64,000 bases of DNA from Virgibacillus siamensis (GCF_900162695.1 NZ_FUIH01000007.1:2976001-3040000), one strand, 5' to 3'; counted from the first letter of the stretch, positions 1 through 8,719 are shown. Program-made: numbers and translations. The notes: generated by a model from the sequence alone, not told the origin.

Positions 1-1146
1 ACCGGTAATCCGAAATATGAATTTGATAAAAGCCTTGATGAAAATGACCCGGCAGGAATGTGCTATACTTCTGCAACTACCGGCAAGCCAAAGGGTGTTG
101 TCTATTCCCATCGCGGAATTGTTCTGCACAGCCTGGCACTTGGTCTGGCGGATTCAGCCGCTATTTCAGAATCGGATGTTTCCATGGCAGTTGTTCCACA
201 ATTCCATGTCAATGCCTGGGGCACACCATTCGCGTGCACATGGTTTGGAACGACACAAGTAATGCCTGGACCACGCTTTACCCCGAAACGGCTGGCTGCA
301 TTTATTGAAAAATTTAATGTAACGGTTACAGCAGGTGTCCCTACCATTTGGCTTGGATTGTTACGTGAACTGGAACAGGGCGATTATGATACATCAAGCC
401 TTCGTGCCGTTCTATGTGGTGGTTCCGCTGCACCAAAAGGATTAATTAAAGCATTCGAGGAAAAATACAACATTCCATTTATTCATGCATATGGTGCAAC
501 AGAAACAACCCCACTTGTTACATTGTCACGTTTAAAAAGCTATCAGCAGGATCTGGATACTGGGGAAAAACTGGATCAGCGGTCCAAACAGGGAATTCCT
601 GTCCCCGGTGTGGAAATGAAAGTAGTGGGAAATGCCGGCGAGGTGAAATGGAATGGTGAGGAAATGGGAGAACTATTGCTCCGCGGACCATGGATTGCAA
701 ATGAATATTACCTCGATGAACGAACGGAACAAGCATTTCAGGATGGCTGGTTTCATACCGGCGATGTCGTTACGGTTGATGAAGAAGGATCCATTAAAAT
801 CGTTGATCGCACTAAAGACTTAATAAAGAGCGGCGGCGAGTGGATTTCCTCCGTTGACCTTGAAAATGCATTAATGGCCCATGAGGCAGTTTTTGAAGCA
901 AGCGTTGTATCGATACCCGATCCGGAATGGCAGGAGCGGCCGGTTGCCTGTGTCGTACTGCATGATGGATATGTCGAAAAGGTAGGCAAAGATGATTTGC
1001 TTGAATTCCTTCGTCCGCAATTTGCAAAGTGGTGGCTGCCTGACGATGTACTATTTTTTGATGAAATCCCGAAAACATCTGTTGGAAAGTTTCTGAAACG
1101 GGAGTTAAGGAAACAAGTTAAGGAACATTATAATTTACAAGGCTGA
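1..1146 (+). CDS. AMP-forming fatty acyl-CoA ligase, 5'-truncated by window edge
   Basis: The reading frame is open from base 1 and gives 381 visible residues, roughly the C-terminal two thirds of an adenylate-forming ligase; the true start lies left of the window. Motifs in order are the phosphate loop YTSATTGKPKG (about residue 22), YGATET, GWFHTGD, the hinge DRTKDLIKSGGEW and the C-terminal PKTSVGKF with the catalytic lysine. The stretch FHVNAWG resembles AlkK-type medium/long-chain fatty acyl-CoA synthetases. These enzymes activate fatty acids through an acyl-adenylate and transfer them to CoA in the cytosol. The exact chain length is inferred. A strong terminator follows the stop. Confidence 0.9.
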   Translation, partial: TGNPKYEFDKSLDENDPAGMCYTSATTGKPKGVVYSHRGIVLHSLALGLADSAAISESDVSMAVVPQFHVNAWGTPFACTWFGTTQVMPGPRFTPKRLAAFIEKFNVTVTAGVPTIWLGLLRELEQGDYDTSSLRAVLCGGSAAPKGLIKAFEEKYNIPFIHAYGATETTPLVTLSRLKSYQQDLDTGEKLDQRSKQGIPVPGVEMKVVGNAGEVKWNGEEMGELLLRGPWIANEYYLDERTEQAFQDGWFHTGDVVTVDEEGSIKIVDRTKDLIKSGGEWISSVDLENALMAHEAVFEASVVSIPDPEWQERPVACVVLHDGYVEKVGKDDLLEFLRPQFAKWWLPDDVLFFDEIPKTSVGKFLKRELRKQVKEHYNLQG

Positions 1147-1153
1147 TTGCATA

Positions 1154-1191
1154 GAAAAGCCGTATCACTTCACATCGTGATACGGCTTTTC
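1154..1191 (+). terminator. Intrinsic terminator after acyl-CoA ligase
   Basis: A perfect 15-bp inverted repeat (1154-1168 with 1177-1191, 8-nt loop) ends in TTTTC. It lies 8 bp past the ligase stop and immediately before a 20-bp repeat array. Confidence 0.85.
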
Positions 1192-1223
1192 CGTGACATC
1201 TAATGAGCAAATGATATATATCT

Positions 1224-1343
1224 GGGCATTCGTGCTGAATTTCGTCGCTTCACATCAGAATACGGGCTCTCTTCCCCGAATTCGGGCCTTCGCATCAAAA
1301 TACGAGCCTTCATCCTAGAATTCAGTCCTACATTCTAAAAAAA
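1224..1343. repeat. Degenerate tandem array A, six 20-bp units
   Basis: Six units start at 1224, 1244, 1264, 1284, 1304 and 1324, exactly 20 bp apart. The best-kept core is GGGCCTTC near the unit start and GAAT[TA]C at its end; TTC and TAC endings alternate between successive units. The array sits between two convergent genes, just past a terminator. A 20-bp period breaks the reading frame, so it is not protein coding. Confidence 0.8.
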
Positions 1344-1351
1344 CTGATTGA

Positions 1352-2410
1352 TCACGCTTCCGTTATGTTTACATTACCCGTAAGTGACTCGACAATTTCA
1401 ACTGCGGTCTCTTCCTCTTGAATTGCACCGACACCCTGACCGGCCCAGAGTGATTGCATATCAGCAATTGCAAATTCTTTTCCGGCACCGCGAATATCTT
1501 TTGTCATCTGGTTTTGAATTGGAAACGGCAGCGGGGTTAGACCGCTTCCTTCCACTTCCTTAACAAACTTATTTCGGATAGCACGTGCCGGACGCCCGGA
1601 AAACACCTTTGTAATTTTGGTTGAGTTGGTGTCCGCTTTCAAAAGCGCTCTGCGATAGGCGGCATTGGTTCCTGCTTCCTTTGCAATTAAAAAACGTGTA
1701 CCTATCTGAACGGCTTCGGCACCCATTGCAAGCAGTGCGTCCACCTGCTTTTTATGATGTATCCCGCCTGCAGCGACAACCGGAATTTCCAGATGATCCA
1801 AAAATTCCTCCAACAGCACATGCAGACCGATATTACTTCCGTTTGGGTATTTTCCCACATCAAACGTTCCACGGTGTCCGCCTGCCTCATAGCCTTGGGC
1901 AACTACTGCATCATATCCCGATTCCTCCAGTTCACGGGCTTCATCCAGATTGGTCGCCATTCCAATCAGCAGAACATCATTTTCTTTCAGCCGCTCAACC
2001 AGTGAAGCGGGAAGCACACCAAACGCAGTACTGACTACGCGAATATTTTCTTCCAAAATGACATGGATTTTCTCCTGTAGATAATCATTCACTTTCACGA
2101 AATCAGCACCAGCATCAATTCCCAAGTTGTTACGGAACCGGTTCAGAAATCGCTGCATGTTCCCGATTTCATTTGAATATGATTCAAGATTGACAGCGAA
2201 TAAGTTAACCGCAAACGGCTTGTCTGTCAGCTGTTTCACCTTATGTATATCTTCCTTCAGCTGTGATGCCCCCATATAGCCGGCACCAAGTGTCCCAAGC
2301 GCTCCGGTGTTTGCGATTGCAGAAACCAGTTCCGGGGTTGTGATGCCGCCGGCCATGCCCGCTTGTATGATTGGTTTTTCAATCGAAAGTCTATCATGTA
2401 AAAAACTCAC
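1352..2410 (-). CDS. Nitronate monooxygenase / enoyl-ACP-reductase-like FMN protein
   Basis: This 352-residue TIM-barrel flavoprotein belongs to the nitronate monooxygenase (2-nitropropane dioxygenase) family. Visible signatures are PIIQAGMAGG near the N terminus, AQGYEAGGHRG in the middle (the conserved histidine of the family) and VVAAGGI...GAEAVQIGTRF, which binds the FMN phosphate. Members oxidise nitronates or, in the FabK branch, reduce enoyl-ACP; sequence alone does not decide. The start is GTG at 2410, with AAGGAGGA about 7 bases upstream. The gene is transcribed away from the beta-lactamase-like gene through a shared promoter region. Confidence 0.87.
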   Translation of the reverse strand: MSFLHDRLSIEKPIIQAGMAGGITTPELVSAIANTGALGTLGAGYMGASQLKEDIHKVKQLTDKPFAVNLFAVNLESYSNEIGNMQRFLNRFRNNLGIDAGADFVKVNDYLQEKIHVILEENIRVVSTAFGVLPASLVERLKENDVLLIGMATNLDEARELEESGYDAVVAQGYEAGGHRGTFDVGKYPNGSNIGLHVLLEEFLDHLEIPVVAAGGIHHKKQVDALLAMGAEAVQIGTRFLIAKEAGTNAAYRRALLKADTNSTKITKVFSGRPARAIRNKFVKEVEGSGLTPLPFPIQNQMTKDIRGAGKEFAIADMQSLWAGQGVGAIQEEETAVEIVESLTGNVNITEA

Positions 2411-2465
2411 TTCTGCTCCTCCTTCCGTTTTTTATTTCCTAAAAATAAGAATACCATATAAATTT

Positions 2466-2532
2466 TTGTCAAGGAATTTTAAACATTTCAATATTATTTC
2501 TTGACAATATTATGAAAATTCCGTACTATAAT
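2466..2532. promoter_or_regulatory. Divergent promoter pair with mirrored -35 elements
   Basis: TTGTCAAG (2466-2473) and CTTGACAA (2500-2507) form a perfect 8-bp inverted repeat and supply TTGACA-type -35 boxes on both strands. On the plus strand TTGACA (2501) is 17 bp from TACTAT (2524-2529), overlapping TATAAT at 2527. The minus-strand -10 is weaker (CTTATT at 17 bp). Confidence 0.5.
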
Positions 2533-2534
2533 AA

Positions 2535-2570
2535 TCAATTAACGAATTTTGTCGCTAATTGATTCGTTAA
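2535..2570 (+). promoter_or_regulatory. Dyad, candidate operator downstream of plus promoter
   Basis: TTAACGAAT (2539-2547) and ATTCGTTAA (2562-2570) are a perfect 9-bp inverted repeat. A nested TCAATTA/TAATTGA pair (2535-2541, 2556-2562) reuses the same bases. It lies between the -10 region and the coding start, where a repressor or a leader hairpin would act. Confidence 0.4.
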
Positions 2571-2576
2571 ACATGT

Positions 2577-3386
2577 ATGAAGGTGGGGTCAATCATTCGT
2601 TTTTCCTGTTTACAGACAAAGATAAGAGAACTGCTGAACGGATTGGAAAGCCAATTCTCACTTTATATCTCAACAAAAGATGGGGATATCAAGATTTCGG
2701 AAAATGTTCAGAGACCGGCAGCCAGCCTTGCAAAGATTCCAATTTTAATTGAAGCATTACGGCAAATAGACGACGGCCGACTGCGGGAAGATTGCTCTGT
2801 TCCCATCAAAAAATCAATGCTTGCAGGTGGTGCCGGCATTATTGCGAAATTGACAAATGCAGACCGATTTACATACCGGGATCTATTGGAACTGATGATT
2901 ATAATATCGGATAATACTGCGGCAAACGTAGTATTGGAAGCCGTTGGAGCGGAACAGGTGAACAGGTTTTGCAGCGTATGCGGCTGTAATAATACGATCC
3001 TGCAGCGAAAATTCATGGATGAAGCCGCACAAATGACCGGCAGGGACAATTACACCAGTGCAGAAGATATGATGAGGATGTTACATCTGATTTGCAGCCC
3101 AAACAAATTTATTTCCCGGAAAAATAGGAATAAAATTATCGGAATATTATCAAATCAACAATTAAAAGACAAACTTGCCTATTATCTTCCCGAAGATTCC
3201 AATGTACATATGTTTCATAAATCAGGTGAATTGGCGGGGGTTGAACATGAGGCAGCCATTTTGGAATATAACGGAAATCAATTGCAGGCAGTCGTGCTTT
3301 CAGAGGGGTGGGAGAACAATGGTGACGGAAAACTTTTTATTGCTGAAATAGGCCGGCTGTTAATCAGATACATACAATCAACTTAA
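2577..3386 (+). CDS. Class A beta-lactamase-fold serine hydrolase without signal peptide
   Basis: The 269-residue protein carries all three active-site motifs of the penicillin-recognising serine enzymes: SLAK (SxxK nucleophile, about residue 50), SDN (about residue 112) and KSGE (KTG-like, about residue 215). No signal peptide or lipobox is present, so it is probably cytoplasmic, as in the serine hydrolases found near cell-wall-peptide recycling genes. The start is uncertain. ATG 2577 has no Shine-Dalgarno, while GAAGGTGGGG (2579-2588) lies inside the frame and points to an ATT codon at 2595. The next gene begins 16 bp after the stop, so the two are probably co-transcribed. Whether it acts on beta-lactams or on peptides is unknown. 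Confidence 0.8.
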   Translation: MKVGSIIRFSCLQTKIRELLNGLESQFSLYISTKDGDIKISENVQRPAASLAKIPILIEALRQIDDGRLREDCSVPIKKSMLAGGAGIIAKLTNADRFTYRDLLELMIIISDNTAANVVLEAVGAEQVNRFCSVCGCNNTILQRKFMDEAAQMTGRDNYTSAEDMMRMLHLICSPNKFISRKNRNKIIGILSNQQLKDKLAYYLPEDSNVHMFHKSGELAGVEHEAAILEYNGNQLQAVVLSEGWENNGDGKLFIAEIGRLLIRYIQST

Positions 3387-3402
3387 TTTGGAGGGGTCAT
3401 TT

Positions 3403-4692
3403 ATGAAAGTGAAGATAGCTGTATTTGGCTGTGCGGAAATAACCGGGAGAATCAGCCGGTATGTTGAAAATCTGGATGATGTAGAGGTTGTTCCTTTCGT
3501 ATTTTCGGAATCAAGCGAGACTGTGGAGTTAGTAGAAAAAGCGGTCATGTGTGATATATATCTGTTTGCGGGTGCATTGCCATATTTATATGCGAAAGAA
3601 AAAATAGATAAAAAAAGGCTTCCGGCTGTGCAAATTGCTTTTGACGAGTACATGATTCTAACCTCATTCTATCGGGTCCGAAATTATCACAACCAGGACT
3701 TGAACCGGTTGTCTATCGACGTACTGGACAGCCATCATGTTGATGAGGTTTTATCCGAATTAAAAAAAGATGCCAGTGAAATTTATACGTACAGTTTTGG
3801 TGACGATGTCATGGATATTGACCGAATCACAGCATTCCATGAAAAAAAGTGGAAAGACGGGAAGGCTGATTTTGCGCTGACATCCATCCATGAAGTAGAG
3901 CAAAAGCTGAGGGAAAAAGGCATTCCAACAAACTGCATGGAAATTCCCATGCTGAATATTGAGCGTGCCATTGAACAGGCAAAGTCAATAGCCACACTGA
4001 ATCAGTCTAAAAACGCGCAAATAGTTGCCGGTTATATTAACATTAAAAACTTTGATGCAGTCAAACGTGAAAAAGGCGATTTACACGCACAGGAATTATT
4101 ATTAAAACTGCACCATGTTTTGCTGAAATATGCCCAAAAAACGTACTCATCCGTTTTGACAAACAGCAATAACCAATTTGTTCTCTTCGGTACACAGGGA
4201 ATCCTGAACCATATTACAAACCATTACCGTGACTTTCCGCTGCTGCAGGAAATGGAGCATGCGCTTAGTACGCCGGTTGATATTGGATTCGGGCTTGGGC
4301 TGACAGCCAAACAAGCAGAAGACAATGCCAAATCAGCACTTGAGGCATGTGCACACTCCGGTGAAAGCACGTGTTACATTGTAAATGAGCGGAATGATAC
4401 GATTGGCCCGCTCGGTGTTGAAAAAGAATTTAATACATCCGAATTATACCAAGCCTTAATCCATCGGGCCCGGCTGAATAATGAACTTTCCTATAACTTT
4501 ATTGATTTCATTGAAATTCGGAATAATGAACCATTCTCGGCAAATGACATCGCAGGGTACTATCAGGTAACAAAGCGCAGTGCTGAACGCACCGTCAAAA
4601 AACTTCTGGCTGGTGAGGTGATTAAAGTTGTCGGTGAAGAAAAACCATATGTAAAAGGAAGGCCGCGTAAATTATTTCAGATCAACCAATAA
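3403..4692 (+). CDS. Transcriptional regulator with GGDEF-like domain and C-terminal winged helix
   Basis: This is a 429-residue protein started at ATG 3403 behind GGAGGGG. Residues 1-170 look like a Rossmann-type alpha/beta sensor. Residues about 205-325 resemble a GGDEF/GTP-cyclohydrolase-III fold: INIKNFDAVKREKGD matches the substrate strand and IGFGLGLTAKQAEDNAKSAL matches the GGDEF C-terminal helix, but the GGDEF signature itself is replaced by NSNNQF. The last 70 residues form a winged helix (DIAGYYQVTKRSAERTVKKLL). It probably senses a nucleotide or metabolite and controls the hydrolase gene just upstream. The fold assignment is by eye; no activity is claimed. Confidence 0.65.
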   Translation: MKVKIAVFGCAEITGRISRYVENLDDVEVVPFVFSESSETVELVEKAVMCDIYLFAGALPYLYAKEKIDKKRLPAVQIAFDEYMILTSFYRVRNYHNQDLNRLSIDVLDSHHVDEVLSELKKDASEIYTYSFGDDVMDIDRITAFHEKKWKDGKADFALTSIHEVEQKLREKGIPTNCMEIPMLNIERAIEQAKSIATLNQSKNAQIVAGYINIKNFDAVKREKGDLHAQELLLKLHHVLLKYAQKTYSSVLTNSNNQFVLFGTQGILNHITNHYRDFPLLQEMEHALSTPVDIGFGLGLTAKQAEDNAKSALEACAHSGESTCYIVNERNDTIGPLGVEKEFNTSELYQALIHRARLNNELSYNFIDFIEIRNNEPFSANDIAGYYQVTKRSAERTVKKLLAGEVIKVVGEEKPYVKGRPRKLFQINQ

Positions 4693-4738
4693 TACTTAAA
4701 CTTATTGAAATAAAAAAACTTGGCTTAATGCCAAGGTC

Positions 4739-4767
4739 AAAACCAGATAAACCTGCTATCTGGTTTT
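4739..4767. terminator. Intrinsic terminator, possibly bidirectional
   Basis: AAAACCAGATA (4739-4749) pairs with TATCTGGTTTT (4757-4767) and is followed by more T. A second small hairpin (CTTGG/CCAAG, 4719-4735) precedes it. It ends the regulator gene on plus and lies just past the small minus-strand gene. Confidence 0.75.
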
Positions 4768-4771
4768 TTCT

Positions 4772-4930
4772 TCAGGATTTGTTATTAAACAGGTAATTCA
4801 TGATATCCTCAAAGAATGTTACACTATCGGTAATAAGAAAAACAGGCAGCAAAATAATTACAAGCACAACTGTTAAATTGGATACAAAAAATTTTAGAAT
4901 ACCTTTCAGAACAGTAACCAATTTAATCAT
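4772..4930 (-). CDS. Small single-span membrane protein (52 aa)
   Basis: ATG at 4930 is preceded by GAAGGGGG with good spacing; the frame runs 52 residues to TGA at 4772. A hydrophobic segment (VVLVIILLPVFLI, residues 21-33) follows a short basic N terminus (K3, K9, K13), and the tail is hydrophilic. No family is recognised. The gene stands alone between a plus-strand regulator and the SNF2 gene and shares the terminator region with the former. Confidence 0.5.
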   Translation of the reverse strand: MIKLVTVLKGILKFFVSNLTVVLVIILLPVFLITDSVTFFEDIMNYLFNNKS

Positions 4931-5012
4931 CCCCCTTCATATAATCCTTCCAGATATTTAATACCCTATTAAAACAAATCCTAAACGTGAATGGCCGGAA
5001 ATATCCGGCCAC

Positions 5013-8000
5013 TTATATGTTCAGCAATTCACGCACATCCTCCTCACTGAGACTGGAAAGCATTGTCTCACCAGGCTGGATGACCTGATCAATCAGTTCA
5101 CGTTTTTTCTGCTGTAATTCATAAATTTTTTCTTCAATCGTTCCTTCTGTAATCAGCCGAATCACCTGCACCACATTTTTTTGGCCAAAACGGTGTGCGC
5201 GTCCTGTTGCCTGATCTTCGACTGCCGGATTCCACCACAAATCATAAAGGATCACGGTGTCAGCGCCTGTCAGGTTCAATCCGGTACCACCGGCTTTCAG
5301 TGATATAAGAAAAACATTTTTCTCGCCATTGTTGAACCGCTCGCTCATATGCACCCGTTCCTGTGAAGGGGTTTGACCGTGTAAATAAAAGAAATCAATA
5401 CCTTCCGCTTTCAGTTTTTCAATTATAATCTCGTGCATACTGGTAAACTGCGAGAATATGAGCATGCGTTTGCCGTTGGCGATAGCATTGCGGATGGTAT
5501 CCATCAATTGATTCAATTTACCGGACTCACCTTCATAATTATCAGCAAAAACAGACGGATGACAGCATATTTGACGCAGTCTGGTCAGGCCGGCAAGGAT
5601 TTTCATACGGTTTTTGTTAAAACCGGTTTCTTCCATGGATTTCGCCGCCTCCTGCTGCAGCTCTCTCCAGTATCCGACATAAAGATTTTTTTGCTCTTTG
5701 GTCAATTCGGAAACATGAACAGTTTCAATCTTTTCGGGCAGTTCTTTTAAAACATCCTGCTTCAAACGTCTCAGGATGAACGGTTTTGTCAGCGATGCAA
5801 TTTTTTCAGGCGACATTTGCTTAAATGTCCGCTGATTTGGCATCAATCCCGGCAATATCACCTGAAAAATAGCCCAAAGTTCATCAATCGAGTTTTCAAT
5901 CGGTGTTCCACTCAGCGCAAAACGCCTGCTTGCATCAATCTCCCGGATGGCGCGGGACGTTTTTGTTGCATAATTTTTGATATATTGTGCCTCATCCAAA
6001 ATCAGCGTCTGAAACGCTTTTTCCCGATAGAGCGCAATATCTTGCCTCAATGTTGCGTAGGAAGTAATCCATACGTCCATGTAGGAAAACTCATTGATCA
6101 TCTTCTCCCGTTCTTTTGGTGTTCCAGTCAATATAGCTGTTTTCAAAGTGGGAGCAAATTTCTCACATTCATTTTTCCAATTATATAAAACGGACGATGG
6201 TGCAACAATCAGATGCGGCTGATCACTTGGTTCAGACAGAATATAGGCGATGCTTTGAATTGTTTTTCCAAGTCCCATGTCATCTGCCAAAATCCCGCCC
6301 AGGTAATAGGCACTAAGTGATTTAAACCATTGATAACCGGTCATCTGATAACTTCTTAAGGTTGCCTGCAAATTTTCCGGCAATGGAAAAACCTGCTCCT
6401 CCGGTGAACGCAGTTGATGCAGCAGCTTACGAAATGCCGGATCATACGCCTTCTTCGTGTGGATCAAATCATCCACCTGTGTACCCCGGAAAACCGGCAT
6501 CTGTACATTTCCATCCTGCATATCTTCTTTCTGAATATCCAGATCTTCCATGAGCTGCTTCATCGACGAAAATTCTTCACCCTCCAGCGATAGAAGGGCA
6601 CCATTCTGCATCCGATAATACCGTTTTCTTTCCATAATTGCATCCAGCACCTGGTCCACTTCGGAATCATTGATACCTTCAATGTTAAAACCAATATCAA
6701 GCAGATTGGAGGAAGACTCCAGGTTTACACTCGTAGTCGGGGATGGCTGCTGATCCACAATCATATTCCGCAGATCAGATGTCAGAAACAGATCCACATA
6801 TTTATCCAACAATGGAAGCATATGATACAGAAAGTCGTATAATTCATCCTCATCCGGTGAAATATATAATTTCTCACCATTGTAATGAAAATTCGCATGT
6901 TCAATCAGGTGCATAACCTGCTTTTCTTTTTCAACATCCCGAATTACGATGACATCTTCCTGATCACGTCCATTGAACGGATCAATCTGAAGATCCCCAT
7001 AGTGATACTCCAGCCTGCCAATAATGGCATCATCCTTCATTTCCAAATAAAGTTTTGCTGTAAGCGGATGCTGAATGATTTCGGATGAAACACTGTCAGC
7101 TATTTGAACATCTCCAATTCGTTTCAAGGAAGGAATCACTTCCGAAATAAATGCATCTGCCTGTTTCTTCGCGATTGGCAGGTTTTTGTAAGCAGGCGGC
7201 ATTGCAGTGACCTTCTCCACGATTGGAACCTGTTCCTTTGAAGGAAAATAAAAACTCCCTTCTTTAAATATAAGTTCATACAGCTTTAAATATGTCATTC
7301 GCTCCAATTCCTCAATCTTCAGCATCAGTTCACCTTCATGATCTTTCGTCAGATCAAACTGAAAAGGAAGTTCGTCCTCTACAATACGGATATCACGATA
7401 CGTTTTTCTTTCACCTGTTTCGACAGTAAAATCGCGTTCCACAAGCAAGTACAGCAGCTGTTTTGCGAGCAGCGGCGGGATAACAATCGCACGCTCCGGG
7501 GAATCACGATAATGAAAAACCCGTCCGGCATAAATTTTTTCATTCCGGATGCTTTCATGCAGAAGCCCAAAAATTTCCCTGTCCGGTGCATCAATTACAT
7601 GTACAGATGGATCATAGGTGAAACTTTTTGTAAAATAATGTTCCCTGCCCTCATGAACATCCTCCAGAAATTCGGCCGCGTTTTTAACAATCAAACTTCG
7701 GGAGTCGCCTGCTTTCATTTCCAGCATCAGGTGGTGATCGTACGTCCATTTGCAATAATATTCCACATGCACTTGTTTTTTGCGATACGTCAGATCATTG
7801 CCTGCCTGGTAATCATTTAAGGATGCAATGGACTGCATAAAATTGTCGGATGCAGTATAGTTACGGGAGACGTACTGTTTACCGCCTGTCTGCCTGTCTG
7901 CAATTGACAGCATGACAGCAGCGATATGCTTGCATGGACCAAATGTGCTATATGCCGGGCAGTCGCAATAAGTATTTATGGATCCCTTATCGAATTCAGA

Positions 8001-8174
8001 TGTGTCAATTTCCACGAAGTAATCTTCTGTTCCAGCTACGGAGGCAGTCCATACATTGTAATTTATATCGTATAAAAGATTGTTTACAAGGCCATTCTGA
8101 AAATATTCCAATCCCCTTCTGTACACGACGGAAGGAAACAATTTTTGTATGTTTACATCGCTAAAATTAGTCAA
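5013..8174 (-). CDS. SWIM zinc-finger SNF2-family helicase
   Basis: This is a 1053-residue SNF2/RapA-type DNA translocase. The N-terminal SWIM motif is CDCPAYSTFGPCKH (about residues 68-81). A long SNF2-associated region follows. The ATPase core shows DDMGLGKTIQ (Walker A, about 627), DEAQ (Walker B, about 727), then LSGTPIENS, IFSQFTSM and QATGRAHRFGQ in the helicase C half. Such proteins use ATP to move along DNA and remodel bound complexes; the bacterial SWIM-SNF2 role is not well defined. The start is TTG 8174 with GAAGGTAGG upstream at slightly long spacing. It appears to be transcribed alone. Confidence 0.92.
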   Translation of the reverse strand: MTNFSDVNIQKLFPSVVYRRGLEYFQNGLVNNLLYDINYNVWTASVAGTEDYFVEIDTSEFDKGSINTYCDCPAYSTFGPCKHIAAVMLSIADRQTGGKQYVSRNYTASDNFMQSIASLNDYQAGNDLTYRKKQVHVEYYCKWTYDHHLMLEMKAGDSRSLIVKNAAEFLEDVHEGREHYFTKSFTYDPSVHVIDAPDREIFGLLHESIRNEKIYAGRVFHYRDSPERAIVIPPLLAKQLLYLLVERDFTVETGERKTYRDIRIVEDELPFQFDLTKDHEGELMLKIEELERMTYLKLYELIFKEGSFYFPSKEQVPIVEKVTAMPPAYKNLPIAKKQADAFISEVIPSLKRIGDVQIADSVSSEIIQHPLTAKLYLEMKDDAIIGRLEYHYGDLQIDPFNGRDQEDVIVIRDVEKEKQVMHLIEHANFHYNGEKLYISPDEDELYDFLYHMLPLLDKYVDLFLTSDLRNMIVDQQPSPTTSVNLESSSNLLDIGFNIEGINDSEVDQVLDAIMERKRYYRMQNGALLSLEGEEFSSMKQLMEDLDIQKEDMQDGNVQMPVFRGTQVDDLIHTKKAYDPAFRKLLHQLRSPEEQVFPLPENLQATLRSYQMTGYQWFKSLSAYYLGGILADDMGLGKTIQSIAYILSEPSDQPHLIVAPSSVLYNWKNECEKFAPTLKTAILTGTPKEREKMINEFSYMDVWITSYATLRQDIALYREKAFQTLILDEAQYIKNYATKTSRAIREIDASRRFALSGTPIENSIDELWAIFQVILPGLMPNQRTFKQMSPEKIASLTKPFILRRLKQDVLKELPEKIETVHVSELTKEQKNLYVGYWRELQQEAAKSMEETGFNKNRMKILAGLTRLRQICCHPSVFADNYEGESGKLNQLMDTIRNAIANGKRMLIFSQFTSMHEIIIEKLKAEGIDFFYLHGQTPSQERVHMSERFNNGEKNVFLISLKAGGTGLNLTGADTVILYDLWWNPAVEDQATGRAHRFGQKNVVQVIRLITEGTIEEKIYELQQKKRELIDQVIQPGETMLSSLSEEDVRELLNI

Positions 8175-8377
8175 AATACTAGCAACCTACCTTCTGAAAT
8201 CTCTTTATCTCTTTATTTTAAAATACCTTTTGGTTTTCAGTAAACATTTATAATTGTAAACGAGGTCAGGCCTTTTTAAAACTAAATACTATTAACAGGA
8301 TTGGTGCCATAATAAAATTATATACCCGGTGATGCGTTTTAAGTGTTGTTTTTTAAAACAGGAAATATCCAATAACA
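8175..8377. other. AT-rich intergenic stretch upstream of SNF2 gene
   Basis: This 203-bp stretch holds the presumed SNF2 promoter on minus but no convincing gene. Only the SNF2 ribosome binding site (8186-8195) can be named. Confidence 0.4.
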
Positions 8378-8409
8378 CCAATAACTCCGGCACGGGCCGA
8401 AGTTATTGG
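8378..8409 (-). terminator. Hairpin downstream of yvrJ-like gene
   Basis: CCAATAACTCCGG (8378-8390) pairs with CCGAAGTTATTGG (8397-8409), 12 of 13 positions. It begins 5 bp past the yvrJ-like stop on minus. The U-tract after it is weak. Confidence 0.6.
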
Positions 8410-8413
8410 CTTA

Positions 8414-8548
8414 TTATTTCATTTTTTCCGGCAGTGCATGGATGGAACTGATCAGGTCATTTAGCTTTCCTTCGATGCGGTGCAGCAAATAAAATGTCAC
8501 CACTATTGGAAAGCCAACCTCCGTCACAAATGATATCCAGGCTTCCAC
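8414..8548 (-). CDS. yvrJ: YvrJ-family small membrane protein (44 aa)
   Basis: GTG at 8548 follows AAAGGAGGG at good spacing and gives 44 residues. The sequence pattern FVTEVGFPIVVTFYLLHRIEGKL matches the YvrJ family: one hydrophobic helix, then RIEGKL and a short amphipathic tail. The function is unknown. YvrJ genes often accompany DUF1659 and DUF2922 genes in Bacillaceae, as here, but a terminator-like hairpin separates it from them. Confidence 0.75.
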   Translation of the reverse strand: MEAWISFVTEVGFPIVVTFYLLHRIEGKLNDLISSIHALPEKMK

Positions 8549-8658
8549 TGGTATCCCTCCTTTCTGCTATAGATTGATATTCTTTCCGGGATTAATCAGC
8601 GCAGCCGTTAGCTGTCTTAGTCAGGCGGAGCGCTTGCACGATTTTCCTATGAAAAGGA

Positions 8659-8686
8659 AGACCAGGGGCTTGTGTGCCGCTGGTCT
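8659..8686 (-). terminator. Terminator-like hairpin after DUF2922 gene
   Basis: AGACCAG (8659-8665) pairs with CTGGTCT (8680-8686), with an inner GGC/GCC. On the minus strand it is followed by TCCTTTTC. It separates the DUF1659-DUF2922 pair from yvrJ. Confidence 0.5.
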
Positions 8687-8719
8687 GAGTGAACAGGTAA
8701 TCGCATTTCCTCCATGTGT

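Noticed and set aside
1621..2034. 137-codon plus-strand frame
   Set aside because: Lies antisense inside the well-supported nitronate monooxygenase-like gene.
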